The position numbers and the translations under genes are program-made. The notes beneath the pieces are model-generated. The model worked only from the letters and a program-made list of their open reading frames with translations. It did not search any database and was not told where the DNA came from. A stretch of DNA of 5,547 nucleotides from an uncultured Oxalobacter sp. (GTDB lineage Bacteria; Pseudomonadota; Gammaproteobacteria; Burkholderiales; Burkholderiaceae_D): positions 1-5,547 of the forward strand of contig CAKQQG010000065.1 of NCBI GenBank assembly GCA_934270705.1, given 5' to 3'. Shown here in pieces: positions 1 through 5,547 of this stretch; the first letter of the stretch is position 1, and each line of letters starts with the position of its first letter.

Positions 1-56
1 GAAACCGTATTACCGGACATGGGTTTCTTGCCGGTGACCTGGCAAACACGAGCCAT
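1..56 (-). CDS. rpmB: 50S ribosomal protein L28, N-terminal part (runs off the left edge)
   Basis: The reverse strand reads MARVCQVTGKKPMSGNTV from the ATG at 56-54, the typical N-terminus of bacterial L28, a small structural protein of the large ribosomal subunit. Only 18 of the usual 75-80 or so residues are inside the window. The start is fixed by a strong Shine-Dalgarno sequence, GGAGGT (complement of 61-66), four bases ahead of the ATG, and by the family's usual MA/SRVC beginning. In many proteobacteria rpmB is followed by rpmG (L33), which would lie to the left, out of view. A good sigma70-type promoter lies about 30 bases upstream. The identification rests on the short N-terminus, which is very characteristic. 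Confidence 0.93.
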   Translation of the reverse strand, partial: MARVCQVTGKKPMSGNTV

Positions 57-88
57 GAGAACCTCCGAAATAAAAAATCGAAGGCTGA

Positions 89-117
89 ATTCTATCCGAA
101 AGGAATTCAAAAGACAA
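89..117 (-). promoter_or_regulatory. Sigma70-type promoter of rpmB
   Basis: On the reverse strand a -35 box TTGTCT (complement of 112-117) and a -10 box TAGAAT (complement of 89-94) are separated by exactly 17 bases. The predicted transcript would start near 81-83, giving a leader of about 25 bases that contains the GGAGGT ribosome binding site. Two GAATTC hexamers (87-92 and 103-108) flank the centre of the promoter as a dyad, which may be chance. Both boxes differ from consensus at only one or two positions, as expected for a highly expressed ribosomal protein gene. Confidence 0.75.
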
Positions 118-129
118 GAAAAAACAGAG

Positions 130-173
130 ACTTGTCGAAAACAAGTGTGTCACGCTATTTGAATCGATGTCAC
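130..173. repeat. Inverted repeat and paired TGTCAC repeats upstream of the rpmB promoter
   Basis: ACTTGT (130-135) and ACAAGT (141-146) form a perfect six-base inverted repeat around CGAAA, 13 bases upstream of the rpmB -35 box. Next to it TGTCAC occurs twice in the same orientation (148-153 and 168-173), 20 bases apart, about two helical turns. Such spacing is typical of binding sites for regulatory proteins, but no known operator consensus is recognised. It is equally possible that these short repeats arose by chance. Confidence 0.3.
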
Positions 174-346
174 AATTAGGTCGTAATGGTTCCGGATTTC
201 TCGAAGGTGCTTATCAGGATATGTTGTATGACGACCGCTGTCCCAGCGGTTTGTTGTGGCGGGAAGAGCGTATTTTTGGGTGGTTGCGGTCTTTTTTGCC
301 GGTTTTGAATATAATAGAAACCTGTCTCCGTTTTAGGGGAAAATAG
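167..346 (+). CDS. Doubtful small ORF, 59 residues, hypothetical
   Basis: An ATG at 167 opens a frame of 59 codons ending at TAG 344-346. A second in-frame ATG at 221 would give 41 residues. The frame is open leftward to a TGA at 86-88. The product would start MSQLGRNGSGFLEGAYQD and contains the run YDDRCPSGLLWREER, then a hydrophobic-amphipathic tail (IFGWLRSFLPVLNIIETCL). Neither start is well supported: no Shine-Dalgarno precedes 167, and before 221 AAGG sits rather far (13 bases) while AGGA is too close. The frame also runs through the TATAAT box of the next gene. The YDxxCPSGLxWR pattern vaguely recalls motifs in some phage-type HNH/AP2-associated proteins, a memory-based resemblance I could not verify. 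It may be a small gene, a gene remnant or chance. Confidence 0.22.
   Translation: MSQLGRNGSGFLEGAYQDMLYDDRCPSGLLWREERIFGWLRSFLPVLNIIETCLRFRGK
234..250. repeat. Perfect hairpin, 7-base stem and 3-base loop
   Basis: ACCGCTG (234-240) and CAGCGGT (244-250) are exact reverse complements around TCC. The stem is GC-rich, but neither strand has a T-run after it (TTGTTGTGG on the forward side), so it is a poor intrinsic terminator. It lies 60 bases upstream of the dehydrogenase TATAAT box, so a DNA operator or an insulating structure between the divergent genes is possible. No specific function can be assigned. Confidence 0.35.
310..315 (+). promoter_or_regulatory. Probable -10 box for the dehydrogenase gene
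   Basis: A perfect TATAAT lies 60 bases upstream of the ATG at 376. The -35 side is weak: TTGCGG (284-289) is too far away at 20 bases, and GGTCTT (288-293) at 16 bases matches poorly. The promoter may be weak or need an activator. Transcription would begin near 322 and give a leader of about 54 bases. Confidence 0.5.
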
Positions 347-375
347 CGTTTTTTTTGAAGCACACAGGGGATCGT

Positions 376-1344
376 ATGGCAGAGGCGATGATTGTTATTA
401 CGGACTGTAATCATGTCAATATCGATGCGGAAAAGGCGGTTTTTCAGGCGGCCGGTATTCCGTACAAGGCTTTTCAATGCAGGACGGAAGATGATCTGAT
501 CGCAAATTGCCGGGGAGCGGTTGCGGTATGCAACCAGCGTGCGCCTTTTACCGAAAAAGTATTTGCCGCATTGCCGGAGCTGAAGATGGTCGTCCGCTAT
601 GGAGACGGCGTCGATAACGTCGATCTGGAGGCTGCGACGCGCCATGGTGTCCAGGTATGCAACGTACCGGACTACGGCACGTCCGAAGTCGCCAACCATG
701 CGCTGGCGCTGATGCTGGCGATCACTCGCAAGATCTGTCAGGCGAACGATCAGGTCAGGGCAGGGCGCTGGAATTATGCGGAGATGGTGCCGATCCAGCA
801 TCTGGCGAACATGACGGTCGGTGTCATCGGATTGGGACGTATCGGACTGGCATTCGCAAAGCGGGTTCATGCGCTGGGCTGCCGGGTTATCGGTTTCGAT
901 ATTTTCACCGACCATGTCAAGGGAGACCCTGAATGTTCATTCATCGAACTGACTTCTGAAGACGACGTGATTTCACGTGCTGATGTGTTGTCTTTGCATT
1001 GCAGTCTGAATGCACAGGACGCTCGCATGATGAATGCCGAGAGTTTTGCGAAAATGAAACGCGGCGCCATGTTCGTCAATGTGACGCGCGGTGGTCTCGT
1101 CGAGGAAGCGGCGCTGGCCGAAGCGCTGAAGTCGGGCCATCTGGCCGGTGCCGGGGTCGACGTCACCAGCAAGGAACCACTGCCGATGGACAGTCCGCTG
1201 CGTTCTGCGCCCCATATCGTCATTACGCCGCATATGGCGTGGTACTCGGTTCAGGCCGAAAACAATCTCAAGACGCGTTGTGCCGAAGAGGCGGTACGCG
1301 GATTCAGGGGAGAAAAACCCCGTTGTCCAGTCAACAAGCTGTGA
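376..1344 (+). CDS. NAD-dependent D-isomer-specific 2-hydroxyacid dehydrogenase, CtBP-like
   Basis: This 322-residue cytosolic enzyme should interconvert a 2-oxoacid and a D-2-hydroxyacid using NAD(H); the substrate is unknown. The substrate-binding domain is formed by the two ends and the nucleotide-binding domain by roughly residues 98-285. The dinucleotide motif G152-L-G-R-I-G157 is followed by D175 at the end of the second strand, which favours NAD over NADP. The catalytic set is complete: R238 (NVTRGG), E267 (SKEP) and H286 (TPHMAW). W289, three residues after the histidine, and the stretches RYGDGVDNVDLEAA and CNVPDYGTSEVANHALAL match the subgroup related to eukaryotic CtBP. ATG 376 is chosen because AGGGGA (366-371) lies four bases ahead; an in-frame TTG at 355 and ATG at 388 fit less well. 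It appears to be a single-gene unit. Its family is secure; its physiological role is not, so no gene symbol is given. Confidence 0.9.
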   Translation: MAEAMIVITDCNHVNIDAEKAVFQAAGIPYKAFQCRTEDDLIANCRGAVAVCNQRAPFTEKVFAALPELKMVVRYGDGVDNVDLEAATRHGVQVCNVPDYGTSEVANHALALMLAITRKICQANDQVRAGRWNYAEMVPIQHLANMTVGVIGLGRIGLAFAKRVHALGCRVIGFDIFTDHVKGDPECSFIELTSEDDVISRADVLSLHCSLNAQDARMMNAESFAKMKRGAMFVNVTRGGLVEEAALAEALKSGHLAGAGVDVTSKEPLPMDSPLRSAPHIVITPHMAWYSVQAENNLKTRCAEEAVRGFRGEKPRCPVNKL

Positions 1345-1346
1345 AG

Positions 1347-1360
1347 GCGTTCGGGAACGC
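1347..1360 (+). terminator. Weak hairpin directly after the dehydrogenase stop
   Basis: GCGTT (1347-1351, with its g-c end) pairs with AACGC (1356-1360) around a four-base loop, starting two bases after the stop codon. The following TGTTTGTG is only a partial T-tract, so termination here would be inefficient. The position is right for the end of the dehydrogenase transcript. Confidence 0.3.
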
Positions 1361-1479
1361 TGTTTGTGAGTACAGTAATGCCGATATTGCCGATAGGCAC
1401 CAGTACGGCAGATGACAGGTATTGTGCAGAAACGGTAATGCTGTCGGCAAGATAACGGCAAGTATGCGAATCGGCGGGT

Positions 1480-1513
1480 TTGCTGCTTTTCATGCAGCAA
1501 CGTCCTGTTTTTT
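1480..1513 (+). terminator. Possible intrinsic terminator ahead of guaB
   Basis: TTGCTGC (1480-1486) and GCAGCAA (1494-1500) form a perfect seven-base stem with a seven-base loop. A run of six T residues (1508-1513) starts seven bases after the stem, further than in a classical terminator. It lies between the dehydrogenase gene and the guaB promoter, so it could isolate guaB from read-through. The T-run may instead be AT-rich DNA upstream of the guaB promoter. Confidence 0.35.
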
Positions 1514-1538
1514 ATTGTGCAAAATACCGAAATTGTGG

Positions 1539-3058
<1,520 letters not shown>

Positions 3059-3073
3059 GACAAAAAAGAGTAC

Positions 3074-3103
3074 AGGGGCCGGTCATTCCGGCCCTTTGCG
3101 TTT
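3074..3103 (+). terminator. Hairpin between guaB and guaA, partial terminator or attenuator
   Basis: GGGCCGG (3076-3082) and CCGGCCC (3088-3094) form a perfect GC-rich stem around TCATT; a G-T pair and an A-T pair extend it outward. An A-rich stretch precedes it and TTTGCGTTT follows, so the T-tract is interrupted. It starts 16 bases after the guaB stop. It probably reduces, rather than abolishes, read-through into guaA, or protects the guaB end of a processed transcript. Confidence 0.6.
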
Positions 3104-3131
3104 CCAGAACCCGTTTTGACAAGAAAATTCC

Positions 3132-4721
3132 ATGCATTCCAGAATACTGATCCTCGATTTCGGTTCACAGGTCACCCAGCTGATTGCACGCCGTGTACGT
3201 GAAGTCGTTCCCTATGATGTGGGAACGGATTTCATCCGCGATTATGCAGCCGACGGTTCGCTCAAGGGCATCATTCTCTCTGGCGGCCCCAACAGCGTCA
3301 CCGAAGGTGATACGCCGCGTGTGCCGCAAATCGTGTTCGAGCTGGGATTGCCGGTACTGGGTATCTGCTACGGCATGCAGGCTATGGCGGAACAGCTGGG
3401 CGGCAAGGTCGAAAACGGCAAGGTGCGCGAATTCGGCTATGCCGAAGTACAGACGACACGTCATACCCGTCTGCTCGACGGTATCGCCGATTCGGTTCTG
3501 GACAATGGCATGTCGCTTTTGAAAGTCTGGATGAGCCATGGCGACAAGGTGACCGCATTGCCGCAAGGCTTTGAAGTCATGCTTGCCAACGAAGCCTGTC
3601 CGATCGCCGGCATGGCTGACGAAACGCGCAAATTCTATGCTGTCCAGTTCCACCCCGAAGTCACCCATACCATACAGGGGCGTGCGATCATCAACCGCTT
3701 CGTGCATGACATCTGCGGATGCAGCGCCGACTGGAACATGCCCGACTACGTATCCGAAGCCGTCGAAGCCATCCGCAAGAAAGTCGGCAAGGACGACGTG
3801 ATTCTGGGACTGTCCGGCGGTGTCGATTCCAGCGTGGCCGCGGCATTGATCCATCGCGCCATCGGCGACCAGCTGACCTGCGTGTTCGTCGATCATGGTT
3901 TGCTGCGTCTGAACGAAGGCAAGATGGTCATGGACATGTTCGCACGCAATCTCGGCGTCAAGGTCGTGCATGTCGATGCGACCGAACAGTTCATGGGCAA
4001 ACTGGCCGGTGTCACCGATCCGGAAGAAAAACGCAAGATCATCGGCCGCGAATTCGTCGAAGTCTTTCAGGCAGAAGCGGCGAAAATCACCAATGCCAAA
4101 TGGCTGGCGCAAGGCACCATCTATCCTGACGTGATCGAAAGCGCGGGCAAGGGCAAGAAAGGGCAAACCATCAAGAGCCACCACAACGTTGGCGGGCTGC
4201 CGGACACATTGAACCTGAAGTTGCTCGAACCCTTGCGCGAACTGTTCAAGGACGAAGTGCGCGAACTGGGGCTTGCGCTCGGATTGCCGCGTGAAATGGT
4301 CTATCGTCACCCCTTCCCGGGGCCGGGACTGGGTGTCCGTATTCTGGGCGAAGTCAAAAAGGAATATGCCGACCTGTTGCGCGAAGCCGATGCCATCTTC
4401 ATCGAGGAACTGTGGAACACCCCGTCACCGATGACGACGGAAAAAGGCGAACCGATGAGCTGGTACGATGCCACCAGTCAGGCATTCGCCGTCTTTTTGC
4501 CCGTCAAATCCGTCGGCGTCATGGGCGACGGCAGAACGTATGAATATGTCGTCGCGTTGCGTGCCGTACAGACACAGGATTTCATGACCGCGCAATGGGC
4601 GCATCTGCCGCACGAACTGCTCGGGAAAGTCTCCAACCGGATCATCAACGAAGTCCGCGGTATCAACCGCGTGGTTTACGACATCTCCGGCAAACCGCCT
4701 GCAACGATCGAGTGGGAGTGA
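3132..4721 (+). CDS. guaA: GMP synthase (glutamine-hydrolysing)
   Basis: GuaA converts XMP to GMP using ATP and ammonia released from glutamine; it acts as a cytosolic dimer and completes the step after GuaB. The 529 residues (E. coli 525) show three parts. A class I glutamine amidotransferase (about 4-195) has the triad C79 (GICYGMQ), H174 and E176 (QFHPEVTH). An ATP-pyrophosphatase domain (about 205-395) has the P-loop SGGVDS at 228-233, KSHHNVGG from 348 and HPFPGPGLG at 393-401. The C-terminal dimerisation domain ends in the family signature [10 protein letters not shown]. Compared with E. coli, about 12 residues are inserted near 428-444. The start is fixed by a TGA in frame at 3117-3119 and by the need to keep [10 protein letters not shown]; no clear Shine-Dalgarno precedes it, only AAGAAAA. 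It is probably co-transcribed with guaB, subject to the hairpin between them. Confidence 0.98.
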   Translation: MHSRILILDFGSQVTQLIARRVREVVPYDVGTDFIRDYAADGSLKGIILSGGPNSVTEGDTPRVPQIVFELGLPVLGICYGMQAMAEQLGGKVENGKVREFGYAEVQTTRHTRLLDGIADSVLDNGMSLLKVWMSHGDKVTALPQGFEVMLANEACPIAGMADETRKFYAVQFHPEVTHTIQGRAIINRFVHDICGCSADWNMPDYVSEAVEAIRKKVGKDDVILGLSGGVDSSVAAALIHRAIGDQLTCVFVDHGLLRLNEGKMVMDMFARNLGVKVVHVDATEQFMGKLAGVTDPEEKRKIIGREFVEVFQAEAAKITNAKWLAQGTIYPDVIESAGKGKKGQTIKSHHNVGGLPDTLNLKLLEPLRELFKDEVRELGLALGLPREMVYRHPFPGPGLGVRILGEVKKEYADLLREADAIFIEELWNTPSPMTTEKGEPMSWYDATSQAFAVFLPVKSVGVMGDGRTYEYVVALRAVQTQDFMTAQWAHLPHELLGKVSNRIINEVRGINRVVYDISGKPPATIEWE

Positions 4722-4732
4722 TGGTTTTCTGC

Positions 4733-4761
4733 AAACCCCGTCCCGATGGACGGGGTTTTTT
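4733..4761 (+). terminator. Strong intrinsic terminator after guaA
   Basis: AACCCCGTCC (4734-4743) pairs perfectly with GGACGGGGTT (4748-4757) around the loop CGAT, and one more A-T pair extends it. It runs straight into TTTTTT (4756-4761). It lies 12 bases after the guaA stop and should end the guaB-guaA transcript. The reverse strand has only a short T-rich tract (AGAAAACC complement), so it is mainly one-directional. Confidence 0.92.
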
Positions 4762-4860
4762 ATTGCCTGTACGGCGGTTCTGTTGCATGGATGGTGAGGT
4801 TGATCTGATGAAGCGATACAACAGGAATGGTTTGATGTGCGAAAAAGCCGAAACGGTATG

Positions 4861-4925
4861 AGACTGTCAGGCATGGTGTCAGGCCAGACTGGCGTGAGTA
4901 TGCATTCAGGCTATGCCAGCCTGAC
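4861..4925. repeat. Cluster of overlapping inverted and direct repeats
   Basis: GTCAGGC occurs at 4866-4872 and again at 4878-4884. Its exact complement GCCTGAC lies at 4919-4925, so either copy can pair with it. For the second copy, TGGC (4890-4893) and GCCA (4915-4918) continue the stem past a five-base bulge. A competing local hairpin, TCAGGCT (4906-4912) with AGCCTGA (4918-4924) around ATGCC, uses the same right arm. GCCAG-A-CTGGC (4883-4893) is a separate palindrome. The T-tract after it (CTTTCC) is poor, so it is not a standard terminator. It could be an operator group, a REP-like element or a structured RNA. Confidence 0.45.
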
Positions 4926-4997
4926 TTTCCTCAATCGGAACGATTCCTGCGTTCAGTACAATGTTTTCATCCGGCAAGTTCCGGAAAGATTGTGAAG

Positions 4998-5024
4998 AAC
5001 AGGTGCCAATCTGTTGTTTTTTTT
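4998..5024 (+). terminator. Weak hairpin followed by eight T residues
   Basis: AACAG (4998-5002) pairs with CTGTT (5011-5015) around eight bases, then G and a run of eight T (5017-5024). An alternative stem AGATTG (4987-4992) with CAATCT (5007-5012) overlaps it. The T-run is good but the stem is short and AT-rich. If real, it would end a transcript starting in the preceding gap, since guaA already has its own strong terminator. Confidence 0.25.
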
Positions 5025-5101
5025 CTGAAATCGCGTATGTCTTCACGATCGGACGGGACTGTATGCGACAATGAAAGCCTTGTCTGCGGAAAGAATCCTG
5101 A

Positions 5102-5547
5102 ATGATGCAAAGTGATATTGCTGGACTGAAGATAAGGGAAAGATGGCGACGGGTCTTCCGTTCGGCAAGTGTCGTTCTTTGCAGCGGTTTGCTTACTGCG
5201 CTGGCGATCTGGATGCTGGTTCTGGGTGCCGATTCGCCGGGATGGATGGCAAGCCAGTTGGTAGGCAGGAAATATATTCTTCCGGCAGGTGCGATAGGTT
5301 TGCTGTTTGTCGCTGTTCTTTGTATGTTCTGCTTTTTTCCGGTTCCCCGATCGCCACATGCATCCGGTATCCGTTTTTCCGTATTCATCATCCGCAAACA
5401 TTTTCCGGTTTTTCTCGGTATCGCCGTGCTGGTTCCGGTGCTGGCATATGTCGTTTTCTTCATGCTGGCTGAGAATCAGACTGCAGCATTCGACCGGAAT
5501 TTTTCGTTGCTGGCGAGGCAACAGATCCGGCAGATCAGTGACTGGAA
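5102..5547 (+). CDS. Membrane protein, probable N-terminus of a sensor (runs off the right edge)
   Basis: The frame is open from ATG 5102 to the window end, 148 residues, with a TGA immediately before the start. GGAAAG (5088-5093) lies eight bases upstream as the ribosome binding site; ATG 5105 is the alternative start. The N-terminus is basic (RERWRRVFR, residues 12-20), followed by three likely membrane helices at about 22-42, 59-79 and 103-123. Arginines between helices two and three (83, 91, 98) suggest a cytoplasmic loop, so the part after residue 124 would face the periplasm. That part, ending in FSLLARQQIRQISDW, resembles the region just after the membrane anchor in PAS, GGDEF or histidine kinase sensors. 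No kinase or cyclase motif is inside the window, so the sensor call is inference. Codons are more T-rich than in guaBA, fitting lower expression. It is unrelated by sequence to its neighbours. Confidence 0.7.
   Translation, partial: MMQSDIAGLKIRERWRRVFRSASVVLCSGLLTALAIWMLVLGADSPGWMASQLVGRKYILPAGAIGLLFVAVLCMFCFFPVPRSPHASGIRFSVFIIRKHFPVFLGIAVLVPVLAYVVFFMLAENQTAAFDRNFSLLARQQIRQISDW

Larger units (their letters stand above)
57..375. other. Divergent intergenic region between rpmB and the dehydrogenase gene
   Basis: This 319-base gap separates two genes that are read away from each other. Its left third carries the rpmB ribosome binding site, promoter and upstream repeats. Its right end carries a TATAAT box and the ribosome binding site of the dehydrogenase. 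The middle (about 175-300) holds a perfect hairpin and one open frame of 59 codons of doubtful standing. No tRNA, insertion sequence end or riboswitch fold was recognised here. Confidence 0.7.
4762..5101. other. Gene-free, repeat-rich intergenic stretch
   Basis: These 340 bases separate the guaA terminator from the membrane protein gene. No ORF with convincing composition is seen on either strand. It contains a cluster of related inverted and direct repeats (4861-4925), the small dyad AATCG-GAA-CGATT (4933-4945), TTCCGGAA (4979-4986), and a weak hairpin followed by eight T residues. No clear sigma70 promoter for the downstream gene was found; candidates such as TTGTTT/TATGTC (5014-5041) are poor. 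Confidence 0.6.

Noticed and set aside
214..915. Reverse-strand ORF of 233 codons across the dehydrogenase start
   Set aside because: It overlaps the well-supported dehydrogenase gene and its promoter, and shows no recognisable domain.
1251..1493. Reverse-strand ORF of 80 codons in the dehydrogenase-guaB gap
   Set aside because: Nearly a third lies in the dehydrogenase coding region, no Shine-Dalgarno precedes its ATG, and the product has no recognisable feature.
3116..3145. Perfect TTGACA just before guaA with CAGAAT 18 bases downstream as a guaA promoter
   Set aside because: Transcription would start near 3152, downstream of the guaA ATG at 3132, so it could not make full-length GuaA.
3165..4310. 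Long reverse-strand ORF of 381 codons opposite guaA
   Set aside because: It lies fully inside guaA, which has complete catalytic motifs. Its composition (many His, Asp, Phe, Gln) is typical of the antisense frame of a GC-rich gene, and it has no start signals.
4808..4861. 17-codon ORF (MKRYNRNGLMCEKAETV) with GAGG eight bases upstream
   Set aside because: The spacing is good, but so short an ORF with one Shine-Dalgarno-like match is expected by chance and no promoter supports it.
5071..5115. 14-codon ORF overlapping the membrane protein start, possible leader peptide
   Set aside because: It has no convincing ribosome binding site, no runs of a regulatory amino acid and no attenuator structure after it.
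4906..5521. Two overlapping reverse-strand ORFs of about 185 codons at the right end
   Set aside because: The forward frame in the same DNA shows clear membrane helices and a ribosome binding site. The reverse products are low-complexity mixtures of Arg, Thr, Lys and Gln without motifs.

Overview
The window looks like chromosomal DNA from a betaproteobacterium. It has moderate GC in the genes and AT-richer gaps. The encoded GuaB and GuaA closely follow the proteobacterial forms. A placement in Burkholderiales, perhaps near Oxalobacteraceae, is an impression from GC level and protein style, not a proven assignment.

Layout from left to right: the first 56 bases are the start of rpmB (ribosomal protein L28), read leftwards. 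A 319-base divergent gap (57-375) follows. It holds a convincing sigma70-type promoter for rpmB, operator-like repeats upstream of it, a perfect short hairpin, a doubtful 59-codon ORF, and a TATAAT box for the rightward gene. That gene (376-1344) encodes an NAD-type 2-hydroxyacid dehydrogenase of the CtBP-like subgroup with all catalytic residues present. A 250-base gap with two weak hairpins leads to the guaB promoter. guaB (1595-3058, IMP dehydrogenase) and guaA (3132-4721, GMP synthase) lie 73 bases apart with a GC-rich hairpin between them. A strong intrinsic terminator follows guaA. The next 340 bases (4762-5101) have no confident gene but are rich in small inverted and direct repeats, and one hairpin is followed by eight T residues. 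The window ends inside a rightward gene (from 5102) for a three-helix membrane protein that is probably the N-terminus of a signalling sensor.

guaB and guaA catalyse successive steps, IMP to XMP to GMP, and form the functional core of the window. rpmB, the dehydrogenase and the membrane protein have separate regulatory signals and no evident pathway link to guanine synthesis. Most of the window is ordinary housekeeping DNA. The parts worth a second look are the gaps: the rpmB/dehydrogenase divergent region, the palindrome in the guaB promoter, the guaB-guaA hairpin paired with a guaA start that lacks a clear ribosome binding site, and the repeat cluster upstream of the membrane protein.
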